A DNA stretch of 64,000 nt, taken from positions 1 to 64,000 of the forward strand of contig BJHQ01000017.1 in assembly GCA_014193115.1 (NCBI GenBank), given 5' to 3'. The notes beneath the pieces were generated by a model. That model saw nothing but the letters and a program-made list of their open reading frames with translations. It had not been told where the DNA came from and searched no databases. This document shows positions 17,142 through 25,836 of the stretch, piece after piece. The stretch's first letter is position 1. Each line of letters starts with the position of its first letter. Source of the DNA: Planctomycetota bacterium (lineage in GTDB: Bacteria > Planctomycetota > UBA11346). A program made the translations under genes and the position numbers.

Positions 17142-18287
17142 ATGCCGACGCACCTTCCGCCCCTTCGGTTCCTCCTTCTCCAACCGAGCACGATGGCGGC
17201 GCTGGTGCTGCTGGCCCTGCTGGCTTTGCGTTCGACAACCGCCGGCGAACCATCGGAACGCCTCGCCGGTACTGCCGCCCCGAAACCGTCCGTCATCCGC
17301 TTCGGCGTACCGGCAGTGGGCATCGGCGGCCGCCCGATCGTCGGCGGCAGCTTCCTGTCCACCACCCACATCCAGGGATTGTTGGAGCAGGAGTTCAAAT
17401 CAGACGGGATCAGAGTGGAATGGAACTTCTTCAAGGGCGCCGGCCCGGCGGTGAACGAGGCCCTGGCCGGTGGCCTGCTCGATTTCACCTCGCTCGGTGA
17501 TCTGCCGGCCTTCATCGGCCGGTCGGCGGGATTGAAGACTCGTCTGATCCTGACCACCGGTTCGCGCGGAAACGTCTACTTGGCAGTACCCGTGGGTTCG
17601 CCGGCACGGACGCTGGAGGACCTGAAGGGCAAGCGCCTGGTGGTGCACAAGGGCACGGCCACCCAGTTGATCATGTCGCGCATCCTGGCCCAGCGCGGCT
17701 TCAGCGAGTCGGATTTCCGCATCATCAATCTCGACAGCGTCGCCAGCCTGCCAGCGCTGCTCTCGGGCGACATCGATGGCCTGTGGAGCGGGCTCACCTT
17801 GCTTGAGCACGAGGATGCCGGCCGGGTGCGGGTGATCTTCGACAGCCGCACCGATACCGGCCGTGATGGCAAGGCTGAGATCGCCTCCCAGGGTACCATC
17901 CTGGTGACCGAAAACTTCGCCACGCGCCATCCCGACCTGGTCCAGCGGGTGGTGAACGTCCTGGTCAAAACCGCAGACTGGAACTCCGACGAGGCCAACC
18001 GCGAGACCTTGTTCACGCTGTGGGAGCGCTCTGGGGTCGCCGCCGCCACCTATCGCCGTTCCTATCGGGGCGTCCCCCTCGCGCTCCGCCAATCGCCGCT
18101 GATGGATGGATTCTTTCTGGCCAGCCTGGCCGCCGGCGCGCAGGCCGCCTTGGACCTCAAGCACATCCGCGCTCCGGTAGCGATCGACGGCTGGATCGAC
18201 CGCTCCTTCCTCGACCGCGCCCTGGCCGAGCTGAAACTGGAAAAGCGCTGGACCGCCTATGATGCCCAGGGTGCGCCGGCGCCGTGA
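17142..18287 (+). CDS. ABC transporter substrate-binding protein (sulfonate type)
   Basis: A 381-residue binding protein paralogous to its upstream neighbour (63 bases apart). Signal region within residues 1-35, with TMAALVLLALLALRS as its hydrophobic core. Core blocks FFKGAGPAVNEALAGGLLDFT and LKGKRLVVHKGTATQLI. Its sequence is nearer to the SBPs at 10353 and 63035 (DIDGLWSGL, HPDLVQRVVN, FTLWERSG) than to the one at 15999, so the tandem pair probably differ in ligand. GGGAGA lies before the ATG. No dedicated permease; ligand unknown, probably sulfonate-like. Confidence 0.88.
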   Translation: MPTHLPPLRFLLLQPSTMAALVLLALLALRSTTAGEPSERLAGTAAPKPSVIRFGVPAVGIGGRPIVGGSFLSTTHIQGLLEQEFKSDGIRVEWNFFKGAGPAVNEALAGGLLDFTSLGDLPAFIGRSAGLKTRLILTTGSRGNVYLAVPVGSPARTLEDLKGKRLVVHKGTATQLIMSRILAQRGFSESDFRIINLDSVASLPALLSGDIDGLWSGLTLLEHEDAGRVRVIFDSRTDTGRDGKAEIASQGTILVTENFATRHPDLVQRVVNVLVKTADWNSDEANRETLFTLWERSGVAAATYRRSYRGVPLALRQSPLMDGFFLASLAAGAQAALDLKHIRAPVAIDGWIDRSFLDRALAELKLEKRWTAYDAQGAPAP

Positions 18288-18432
18288 GCAGGCAGTGCGA
18301 TCCGTTCGGGTTTGACGACGGCGCGTCAGCTCGGCATTCCCGGCACCGTGTCAGCTTGGAAGCAGGTTGCAGCTGTGACCATTGACCAGGCCTTGTCGGC
18401 GGCGGGCGGCTGATGACCACCACTGCCAGCCT

Positions 18433-18528
18433 ATGACACTCAGCGTCACCCTGCTCGGCACCGGCGGTCCGCGACCGGATCCGCAGCGGGCCGGCCCGGC
18501 GACCCTGGTGGTCACGGTCTCCCAATGA
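18433..18528 (+). pseudogene. Fragment of an MBL-fold (RNase Z-like) hydrolase N terminus
   Basis: A 31-codon open frame, MTLSVTLLGTGGPRPDPQRA and following, that matches the opening strand of metallo-beta-lactamase fold RNase Z-like hydrolases (V-T-L-L-G-T-G-G-P-R-P-D-P) and then stops. The metal-binding H-x-H-x-D-H part is absent. Its TGA overlaps the ATG of the phosphotransferase gene (ATGA). It looks like what remains after deletion of a hydrolase gene, now possibly a leader that couples translation of the next gene. Confidence 0.55.
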
Positions 18529-19406
18529 CCGCAGCCGACGCTGAGGCCGCCGTCTTGCGCGGCGCGGGTACGCTGGCCGCCCGGATCGGACTCGGACACG
18601 TGGAGCCGCGGGTGATCGGCCGGGCGACCAACCTGATCGTCGCCTTGGAACCCACGCCCTGGGTCGCGAGGATCGCCACCGGGACGGTCCCGATCCGCGA
18701 CCCGTGGGATTTCGCCTGGCGCGAGGTCGCACTGGCTCGGCACCTGGCGGCACACCAGGCGCCGATCGTGGCGCCGGCGCCGGAATCGCTCGCCGGCCCT
18801 CATCGCCAAGACGGTCAGGTGATCAGCTTGTGGCAGCGGGTCGAGGTGCAGGGAGCGCTGGTTGATCCCAAGCTGGCCGGCCGGGACCTCGCGACCTGCC
18901 ATGCGGTACTGCGCGGATACCGTGGACCAGGCCGGGAAAACGGCTTCCTGGCAGAGACCGCCGCGTTGCTCGCCCATCCCCAGGTCCAAGCGCGCGCCCG
19001 CGCCGACGACCGGGCGCGGGTGGCGGATCACCTTGCCCGGCTCGGCGAGCGCCTGCGTGCCCAAGGACCAGCGGTGCAGCACCTGCACGGCGACGCCCAT
19101 CCGCGCAATGTGCTGAACACCACCGAAGGCCCGCGCTGGAGCGACTGGGAAGATACCGTGATTGCGCCGCGGGAATGGGACCTCGCTTGCCTGGTGGCGA
19201 GCGCGCGCAGCGCCGGCCGCGAGGTCGCCTGGTCGCAGGCGGCCCTCGCCGCCTATGGCGAGCACAATGCCGGCCTGCTCGACCTGTGCGTGCATCTGCG
19301 CGTCCTGTTCGGCGTCGCCTGGCTGTGGCTGCTGGCCGGCGAGCATCCCCGCCGCCAGCAGGCCTTGGCGGACCGCCTGGCGTGGATCCGTGAAAAGAAT
19401 CCATGA
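18525..19406 (+). CDS. Aminoglycoside phosphotransferase-family kinase
   Basis: A 293-residue protein with the APH/choline kinase-like fold. The catalytic loop is HLHGDAHPRNVL (His-Gly-Asp...Asn) and the metal-binding motif WSDWEDT. The N-terminal lobe has VARIATGT. Family members phosphorylate small hydroxyl compounds such as choline, homoserine, methylthioribose or drugs; nothing here points to resistance. It begins inside the stop of a 31-codon hydrolase remnant and is followed after 55 bases by a HAD phosphatase. A kinase-phosphatase pair suggests a phosphorylated intermediate. Confidence 0.8.
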   Translation: MTAADAEAAVLRGAGTLAARIGLGHVEPRVIGRATNLIVALEPTPWVARIATGTVPIRDPWDFAWREVALARHLAAHQAPIVAPAPESLAGPHRQDGQVISLWQRVEVQGALVDPKLAGRDLATCHAVLRGYRGPGRENGFLAETAALLAHPQVQARARADDRARVADHLARLGERLRAQGPAVQHLHGDAHPRNVLNTTEGPRWSDWEDTVIAPREWDLACLVASARSAGREVAWSQAALAAYGEHNAGLLDLCVHLRVLFGVAWLWLLAGEHPRRQQALADRLAWIREKNP

Positions 19407-19461
19407 AACGCTGCGGAATCCTGCGCCACCTATCCCATGGACCGGCCTTCTGGAGAGTGGC

Positions 19462-20067
19462 ATGAGCGGCACGGTCGTGGTTTTCGATCTCGGCGGCGTG
19501 CTCTACGACTTCGCAGTCGATGAGGACGCCCATGCGCGGCTGTTCGCCACCGCCAGCGGTGGCGTGATCGATCGCACCAAACGGCGCCTGCGTTTCCGCC
19601 CGCTGTTCGTGCGCTTCGAGACCGGAGGCCTGTCGCCGTCGGAGTTCGCCGGGACCGTGGTCCGCGACCTGGATCTGGTCCTGGATCCGACCGCCTTCCT
19701 CGCCGCCTTCCGGGCCATGGCCGCCGGCTGGTATCCCGGCGCATTGGCTCTGGTTCGCGAGACTGCCGCCCGTCATACCGTGGTTTCCCTGAGCAACACC
19801 AACGCGGTGCATTGGGACAAAATCCTCGGCGATCTCGACGGCGCCGATCCGTTCCATGCCCATTTCCCGTCGCACCTGAGCGGACACCACAAACCGGACC
19901 AGGGTGGCTTCCTCACCATCGCCCAGGCCTATCCCGGGCGGAATCTGGTCTTCCTCGACGACCGCACCGAGAACGTCGCGACCGCGAGCGATCTTGGCTG
20001 GACGGCACGGACCGTGCGCGGCGTCGACCAGGCGCGCTTGGCCCTGCGCGGGATCGACGGCCTGTAA
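19462..20067 (+). CDS. HAD family hydrolase
   Basis: A 201-residue haloacid dehalogenase superfamily phosphatase, paralogue of the protein at 3982. Motif I FDLGGVLYDF, motif II SLSN, motif III Lys in GHHKPDQ and motif IV FLDDRTEN are present. The ATG at 19462 has GGAG six bases before it; the longer frame back to 19162 overlaps the kinase gene in another phase and is not coding. It is followed by an aldo/keto reductase. Substrate unknown. Confidence 0.85.
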   Translation: MSGTVVVFDLGGVLYDFAVDEDAHARLFATASGGVIDRTKRRLRFRPLFVRFETGGLSPSEFAGTVVRDLDLVLDPTAFLAAFRAMAAGWYPGALALVRETAARHTVVSLSNTNAVHWDKILGDLDGADPFHAHFPSHLSGHHKPDQGGFLTIAQAYPGRNLVFLDDRTENVATASDLGWTARTVRGVDQARLALRGIDGL

Positions 20068-20112
20068 CCAGTCGCCTGCCGGCATCAGCTGATCCATCTA
20101 CGAGGTGAAACC

Positions 20113-21138
20113 ATGGCAACGATCACCGGAAATCCTGCGACCACCAGCTCCGTAACTGCGGCAGGCCGTGGGCTGCCCAGCATGGTCCTTGGCCGCACCG
20201 GCCTGCGGGTTTCGGTCCTTGGTCTCGGCGGCGGCGGCCACAGCCGGCTGGGCCTGAACAGCGGCGGTGACGAGGCCAGCGCGGAACGTCTGGTGCGCAC
20301 CGCCATCGACCTGGGGCTGACGTTCATCGACACCGCCGAGGCCTATGGCACCGAAACTGTCATCGGCCGCGGCATCGCCGGGCGCCGCGACCAGGTGGTG
20401 CTGTCGAGCAAGAAGACGACTCGTGCGTTCCGACGCCCAGGCAGCGCCGATCCTCCTGGCGAGCTGCTGCGCGCCGAGCAGATCGCACCGGCACTTGAGG
20501 CGAGTCTGAAGCGGCTCGGCACCGATCGCCTGGAGGTCTACCACCTGCATGGGGTCGATCCCGCCGACTACCGCACCCTGCGCGACTCCGTCGTGCCCGA
20601 ACTCGAACGCCTGCGCACCCAGGGCAAGATCCGCTTTCTCGGCATCACCGAACGATTCGAAGTGGATCCTTCCCACCGGCTGCTGAGTGAAGCCCTGGCC
20701 GATGGCATCTGGGACGTGGCGATGGTCGGCTTCAATCCGCTCAACCAGTCGGCGCGCCGGCGGGTGTTTCCGCTCGCCTGGCGCCATGGCGTCGGCCTGC
20801 TCGGTATGTTCGCGGTGCGCCGGGCACTGAGCCAGCCGGAGCGTCTCAAGGAGGTGCTGGCCGGACTGGCACGCCGTGGCAAGGTGCCGGCTGCGCTCGC
20901 CGAGGCCGCCGATCCCCTGGGTTTTCTCGTCCGTCCCGACGGATCGTCATCGATCACCGAGGCCGCTTACCGTTACAGCCTGGACGAACCGGGACTGCAC
21001 GTCGTGCTCAGCGGCACCGGCAACGTAGACCACCTGCGTGCCAACATCGCCGCGGTGCATGCCGGTCCCTTGCCGGCGAGCGACCGGGCGCGGCTCGACG
21101 AGCTGTTTGCAAAGGTGGACGACGTCACCGGGGGCTGA
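20113..21138 (+). CDS. Aldo/keto reductase
   Basis: A 341-residue AKR-fold enzyme of the L-galactose dehydrogenase-like/oxidoreductase group. It shows TGLRVSVLGLGGGG, FIDTAEAYGTETVIG with catalytic Asp and Tyr, Lys in LSSKKTT and His in YHLHGVD. The C-terminal part lacks the Cys cluster of ferredoxin-containing relatives. It sits 45 bases after the HAD gene and 57 before the TSUP exporter, in a long plus-strand run. GAGGTGAA precedes the ATG. Substrate unknown. Confidence 0.87.
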   Translation: MATITGNPATTSSVTAAGRGLPSMVLGRTGLRVSVLGLGGGGHSRLGLNSGGDEASAERLVRTAIDLGLTFIDTAEAYGTETVIGRGIAGRRDQVVLSSKKTTRAFRRPGSADPPGELLRAEQIAPALEASLKRLGTDRLEVYHLHGVDPADYRTLRDSVVPELERLRTQGKIRFLGITERFEVDPSHRLLSEALADGIWDVAMVGFNPLNQSARRRVFPLAWRHGVGLLGMFAVRRALSQPERLKEVLAGLARRGKVPAALAEAADPLGFLVRPDGSSSITEAAYRYSLDEPGLHVVLSGTGNVDHLRANIAAVHAGPLPASDRARLDELFAKVDDVTGG

Positions 21139-21195
21139 CGCGGGCGGGCCCGCTGTCACCGTTGCGCAGCCAGGATCGCAGCCTACGCCCTGGGC

Positions 21196-21960
21196 ATGGA
21201 CGCCGTCGATCTCTTGTTGGTGGGAATTGCTGCATTTGCAGCGGGTTTTGTCGATGCAGTGGTCGGCGGAGGCGGATTGATCCTCACTCCGTCGCTGCTG
21301 CTGGTCGCACCGCAGGCGCCGATTCCAGCGGTGCTCGGAACGATCAAGTGCAGCAGCGTGGTCGGCACTGCGGCGGCGGCAGTCACCTATGCCCGGCGGC
21401 TTCCGCTGGACTGGCGGCTGCTGCTGCCCGGGGTGATCGCTGCGCTGGTAGCATCGTGCGCCGGGGCATCGCTGGTCAGCCACCTCGACGCGCAGGTGGT
21501 GAAGCCGCTGATCCTGGCCGCCCTGATCGTGGTCGCGATCTACACCGCGCTCAAACCCGACCTCGGCGCCGAAGCCGGCCCTGAACGGAACCAGAGCGAA
21601 CGCACCTGGATCGGCGTCATGCTCGGTGCCGGGATCGGATTCTACGATGGATTTCTAGGACCGGGGACCGGCAGCTTCCTAGCAGTTGGGCTGGTGCTGC
21701 TGGCGCGATTCGATTTCCTGCGCGCTGCGGCCCATGCGCGGGTCCTGAACGTCGCCAGCAACCTGGGCGCGGTCCTGTGGTTCGTACCCCATGGCAACGT
21801 CCTGTGGCTGGCAGTGGTGCCGATGGCGCTGTGCAACCTGGCGGGAGGCGTGCTCGGCAGCCGGCTGGCCCTGCGCAAGGGCAGCCGCTGGATCAGAAGC
21901 GTTCTGCTGGTGGTGGTGCCGGTGCTGATCATACGGCTTGCCTGGAACCTGCTGGGCTGA
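21196..21960 (+). CDS. TSUP (TauE/SafE) family sulfite/sulfonate exporter
   Basis: A 254-residue inner-membrane protein of the TauE/SafE (TSUP) family, about eight membrane segments. Family hallmarks are FAAGFVDAVVGGGGLI near the N terminus and the second-half repeat IGFYDGFLGPGTGSFL. These carriers move sulfite, sulfolactate, sulfoacetate and related anions, usually outward. In this setting it probably removes sulfite or sulfonate. It is one of two TSUP genes (also 30383). No strong ribosome-binding site is visible. Confidence 0.9.
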   Translation: MDAVDLLLVGIAAFAAGFVDAVVGGGGLILTPSLLLVAPQAPIPAVLGTIKCSSVVGTAAAAVTYARRLPLDWRLLLPGVIAALVASCAGASLVSHLDAQVVKPLILAALIVVAIYTALKPDLGAEAGPERNQSERTWIGVMLGAGIGFYDGFLGPGTGSFLAVGLVLLARFDFLRAAAHARVLNVASNLGAVLWFVPHGNVLWLAVVPMALCNLAGGVLGSRLALRKGSRWIRSVLLVVVPVLIIRLAWNLLG

Positions 21961-22091
21961 TCCCCATGTGTGCGGCGCCGGGAACCACCGCGTCCGCTGC
22001 ACGTTACGCAACTCGGCAGGATGCTCGGCTGCTGCCATGACATCAGACTGACGCCGAGTTCTAGGACATTCGCTGCGCAGAATCGGCATGG

Positions 22092-23579
22092 ATGATGCTC
22101 TCAGCGGGTATGAGCACCCAGGCCCATCGTGCCGCCGCGCCTGCGTCGGCGTCTGACCCCGAGGCGCTCCCCTGGCTCAGCGCCAGCGATCTGCTCGCGG
22201 GCTACAGCAGTGGCGAATTGTCGCCGGTGACGGTGGTCGACGCGGTGCTGGCCCGAATCGCCTCGTTCGACGACCGCCTGGCGGCCTTCGCCCTGATCGA
22301 TGCGGCTGGCGCCCGTGCTGCGGCCCAGGCCTCGGCTGAACGTTGGCGCCAAGGCGCTCCGGCGGGGTTGCTCGATGGGGTGCCGGTGTCGCTCAAGGAT
22401 CTGCTGGCGGTGGCCGGCCTGCCGCTGCGACGCGGCTCACGTGCCACCAGTGAAGTGCCGTCAGCGGAGGATTCCCCCGCGGCCGCGCGCCTGCGCCAAC
22501 ACGGTGCAGTGATCCTGGGCACCACCGCGACCGCGGAGTTCGGTTTGGGCGGTCACGCCCACGGCGCATCGGGGGAACCGACCAGAAATCCCTGGGATCC
22601 CGCGCGTACCCCGGGTGGCAGCAGCTCCGGCGCAGTGGCCGCGGTGGCGGCGGGTCTCGGACCGATCGCCGTCGGAACCGATGGCGGCGGCTCGATCCGG
22701 GTGCCTGCTGCGTACAGCGGCGTGGTGGGCTTCAAACCGAGCTTTGGCCGAGTGCCCCATGCTCCGGCCAGTTTCATCGGCGTGCCGGCCCATGTCGGTC
22801 CGATCGCCCGCAGCGTCGCCGATGCGACCCTGCTGTTCAGCGTGCTGACCGGCCCGGATGCACGTGATCCCTTCCACCTGCCTCGCCAAGCAGAGGGCTG
22901 GCACCAACACCTCTCAGAACCCTTGACCGGGTTGCGCATCGGATTCACCACCGCACCGGATGCCGCCGGACCGCGCGCCCTCGATCCCGGCACGGCTGCC
23001 GCCTTCCATGAGGCCATCATCGTCCTGCGCAGTCTCGGCGCCCGGGTCGATGAGGCCCGACTGGGTCTGCCTGAAGCCGGGCCGGTGCAACGCATCCTGG
23101 CCGCCGGACGAGCGGCGCTGACGATTCGCGCCTTCCCGCCAGAGCAACGTGCGCTGATCGGGCCCGAGGTGCTGGAGCTCGCCCGGGCTGGCGAATCGCT
23201 TACCGCCGTCGACTACCTGGAGGCCGAAGCTGCGCGGGTTTCCTTGGCCGAGGCGGTGGCCTTGGCACACCAGCGTTTCGACCTGCTGCTGACGCCCACC
23301 GCGCCGACCTCGGCGCCGCTGCTTCCCACCGGCGTCCCGGTGGCCAGCGGCGCGCCGGCCAAACCGGGTTGGTCGACACCTGGATTTGCCAGCATTTTCA
23401 GCCTCACCCGCCAACCGGCCATCAGCGTCCCGGCGGGCCGCTCGCCCGATGGCCTGCCGGTGGGCATCCAACTGGTCGGCCGATTCGGAGATGATGCCTT
23501 AGTGCTGCGTGCCGCTCACCAGTTCGAACAGCGTCGAGGGCCGTTCGCCCGGCCGAGCTTGGCCTGGCTCGGCGGATAA
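22092..23579 (+). CDS. Amidase (amidase signature family)
   Basis: A 495-residue amidase signature enzyme. The Ser-cis-Ser-Lys triad is visible: Lys in PVSLKDLL, cis-Ser in GGSSSGAVAA and nucleophile Ser in DGGGSIRVP. It hydrolyses a C-N amide bond; it resembles allophanate hydrolase, aryl acylamidase and GatA relatives, and it is not with gatB or gatC. It follows the TSUP exporter after 131 bases and precedes a methyltransferase by 48. The start could be 22092 or the in-frame ATG at 22110. Substrate unknown. Confidence 0.87.
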   Translation: MMLSAGMSTQAHRAAAPASASDPEALPWLSASDLLAGYSSGELSPVTVVDAVLARIASFDDRLAAFALIDAAGARAAAQASAERWRQGAPAGLLDGVPVSLKDLLAVAGLPLRRGSRATSEVPSAEDSPAAARLRQHGAVILGTTATAEFGLGGHAHGASGEPTRNPWDPARTPGGSSSGAVAAVAAGLGPIAVGTDGGGSIRVPAAYSGVVGFKPSFGRVPHAPASFIGVPAHVGPIARSVADATLLFSVLTGPDARDPFHLPRQAEGWHQHLSEPLTGLRIGFTTAPDAAGPRALDPGTAAAFHEAIIVLRSLGARVDEARLGLPEAGPVQRILAAGRAALTIRAFPPEQRALIGPEVLELARAGESLTAVDYLEAEAARVSLAEAVALAHQRFDLLLTPTAPTSAPLLPTGVPVASGAPAKPGWSTPGFASIFSLTRQPAISVPAGRSPDGLPVGIQLVGRFGDDALVLRAAHQFEQRRGPFARPSLAWLGG

Positions 23580-23627
23580 GGCCTTCGACCCCCTGCACGC
23601 TCCGCCGCTCCTCACCCTGGACCCTCG

Positions 23628-24446
23628 ATGACTGCCACCGCCACGCGACAGCATTTCTATCCCACCCGATTCAAGGATGCCGCCAAGTACTACACCACCG
23701 GCCGTCCCTTTTACCCCAAGCTGCTGAGCAAGCGGATCGCCGGGCTGATCGGGCTGGAGCGGCGCCACAGGGTGCTCGACATCGGCACCGGCCCCGGATT
23801 CCTGGCCATCGACTTCGCCAGCCAGGTGGAAACCGTCACTGGTCTCGATCCTTCGGCGGAAATGCTGGACGTGGCCAGGGGCAATGCAGAACGCGCCGGA
23901 GTTGCGGTGCGCTTCGTCCAAGGGACTTCCTATGACCTCGCTGCCCACTTCGGCCCAGTCCGGCTGACCACGTTCGGACGTTCCTTCCACTGGACCGACC
24001 GGGCGGCGACCTTGCGTGCACTGGACGCCATCACCGAGGTGGGCGGCGCAGTGGCGCTGATCGGCGACCGCTTCCCGGAGGTCCCGGACAATGCCTGGCG
24101 CCCGGGATTCGAAGCGCTGCTCGACAGCTATGGAAAGGATGAAGGCGCGCTGGCCAAGCTGCGCGGCGAGCCGAGCCATGAGGACATCCTGCTGTCCTCA
24201 CCGTTCAGCCACCTTGAACGGGTGGCGGTCGTGCAGCGGCGCCGGACGCCGCTTGAGCATTTCGTGGACCGCGCGCTCAGTTTCGGCAAGGTCTGGCACG
24301 GCAGCCCGGGATTCAATGCCGAAGAATTGGCTGCTCGGTTCCGAGCCCAGTTGCTTCCCTTTGCGGGGACCGACGGCCGGGTGGCGGAAGTCATCGAAGG
24401 CCAGGCCCTGGTGGCGCGGCGCCCTGCGGAGATCGATGACGCGTGA
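23628..24446 (+). CDS. Class I SAM-dependent methyltransferase
   Basis: A 272-residue methyltransferase of the Methyltransf_11/UbiE-like type. SAM motif I is VLDIGTGPGFLAIDFA, followed by GLDPSAEMLDVA and FGRSFHWTDR. It is similar to the methyltransferase at 54186 in its placement of an FHW motif, which also occurs in trans-aconitate-like methyltransferases. Part of the plus-strand run; 48 bases after the amidase. Target unknown. Confidence 0.85.
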   Translation: MTATATRQHFYPTRFKDAAKYYTTGRPFYPKLLSKRIAGLIGLERRHRVLDIGTGPGFLAIDFASQVETVTGLDPSAEMLDVARGNAERAGVAVRFVQGTSYDLAAHFGPVRLTTFGRSFHWTDRAATLRALDAITEVGGAVALIGDRFPEVPDNAWRPGFEALLDSYGKDEGALAKLRGEPSHEDILLSSPFSHLERVAVVQRRRTPLEHFVDRALSFGKVWHGSPGFNAEELAARFRAQLLPFAGTDGRVAEVIEGQALVARRPAEIDDA

Positions 24447-24531
24447 CGGCCGAGTCCAGACCAGTCCGGCTTGAGTCGGACGCATCGGATTGCGCGTCCT
24501 GGCGGCATCTCGAACCGTCAGGCTCTGCGAC

Positions 24532-25785
24532 GTGAGCAGCCAAGCCTTGATCTCCGCAGCCCCGGGACATGGCACGGACCTGTCCGCAGCCGCCGTCCGG
24601 CAGGCGACCACGCATGTGGCCTTGCCGGTCTTCCTGCTGCTGTCGCTGTTTGGTGGACTGAACCCCGGACTGGCGAGGACGGTGTCGGCGCTGTTCGCCG
24701 TCGAAATCCACGCCAGCCCAGGTGAGCTGGGCCTGCTCGGCAGCTGCCAGAGCATCGGTTTCGCGGCGATGGCTCTGCCGGCGGGGGTGCTGGCGAGGCG
24801 CTTCGGGCCAGTGCGGATGTTCCTGCTCGGGAGCGTCGTCGCGGCATTGGTCTATGTCGCCATGGGCTTCGTCAGCACTCCGCTGTGGCTGATCGTCGGC
24901 ATGACCGTCACCGGGTTCGCCATGCCCCTCAGGTTCGGTGCGATGAACCTCGCCAGCATGCGCCGGCTTGAAATCGACGGTCCGGCCCGCGCCGGCTGGT
25001 ATCGTGCATCGCATCAAGTGGCAATGTTCCTGATCGGACCGACCCTGGCGGTCGCACTGGTTCCGGCTTTCGGCTATCAGCATTCCTGGTGGCTGGTGGC
25101 AGCGAGCTTCCTACCGGCGATCGCGCTGGCACCACGCATTCTCAGCTCTGGTGCGCCAAGCCCTGCCGCGAGAGAGCCCGCGCCGCCAGGGCGCCTCGGG
25201 CTGCGACACGCGCTCGGTCTGCTCGCTGCCGTGCCGGCGCTGCGGCGGCTGTCGGCCGCCGAACTGCTGAACTCCGGCACAGTGATCGGTTTTTCCGCGT
25301 TCATCATCGCCATCGCCATGCGCGTCTATCACTTCACGCCCGCGGTCGCCGCCGCGCTGCTCAGCCTGCAGGCCGGCGTGTACGTCGGGGTGCTGTTCCT
25401 GCTCGGCTGGATTCCTGGGCGCCTCGGTCGCGCTCGCCAGTTGGTGGTCACCGCGCTGCTGGTGAGCGTGGCCTTGGTGCTCCTGGCCGGCGCCGGCGGA
25501 GTTCCCGGTCTTTGGTTCGGCACCGCTCTGCTCGGCCTGGGCGCCGGCCTGGTCCAGGTCGATCACCTGCAACGCTCCGCACGGCTCAGCCGGCGCCACG
25601 ATGCTGGCGGCGTCGCCGGGGTGATGGCGCTCAGCTCGTCGAGCGGCGGACTGGTCACCGGCCTCATCGGCGGTGCCCTTGGCGAAATGGCCGGAATGCA
25701 GGCATTGTTCATCGCGCTGATCCCGATGACGCTGGGATTGGCCTGGTGGCAATGGCACGCCCGCAGCGCTGTCAGCGACGAATGA
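24532..25785 (+). CDS. MFS transporter
   Basis: A 417-residue major facilitator protein with about 12 membrane segments (for example HVALPVFLLLSLFGGL and VRMFLLGSVVAALVYVAMGF) and the loop GVLARRFGP. I use the GTG at 24532, because the open frame upstream begins only at a TTG (24490) and adds a short polar segment; the start is uncertain. It lies 85 bases after the methyltransferase and 51 before the aminotransferase. Substrate unknown; likely export. Confidence 0.8.
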   Translation: MSSQALISAAPGHGTDLSAAAVRQATTHVALPVFLLLSLFGGLNPGLARTVSALFAVEIHASPGELGLLGSCQSIGFAAMALPAGVLARRFGPVRMFLLGSVVAALVYVAMGFVSTPLWLIVGMTVTGFAMPLRFGAMNLASMRRLEIDGPARAGWYRASHQVAMFLIGPTLAVALVPAFGYQHSWWLVAASFLPAIALAPRILSSGAPSPAAREPAPPGRLGLRHALGLLAAVPALRRLSAAELLNSGTVIGFSAFIIAIAMRVYHFTPAVAAALLSLQAGVYVGVLFLLGWIPGRLGRARQLVVTALLVSVALVLLAGAGGVPGLWFGTALLGLGAGLVQVDHLQRSARLSRRHDAGGVAGVMALSSSSGGLVTGLIGGALGEMAGMQALFIALIPMTLGLAWWQWHARSAVSDE

Positions 25786-25836
25786 AGAGCGCTGACGCTT
25801 CACTCACCTCTCCCTCCCCGCCACCCGGAACCCGCC

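Noticed and set aside
18525..19406. Phosphotransferase as an antibiotic resistance gene
   Set aside because: Motifs show only the general APH/choline-kinase fold; context is metabolic and no resistance partners are present.
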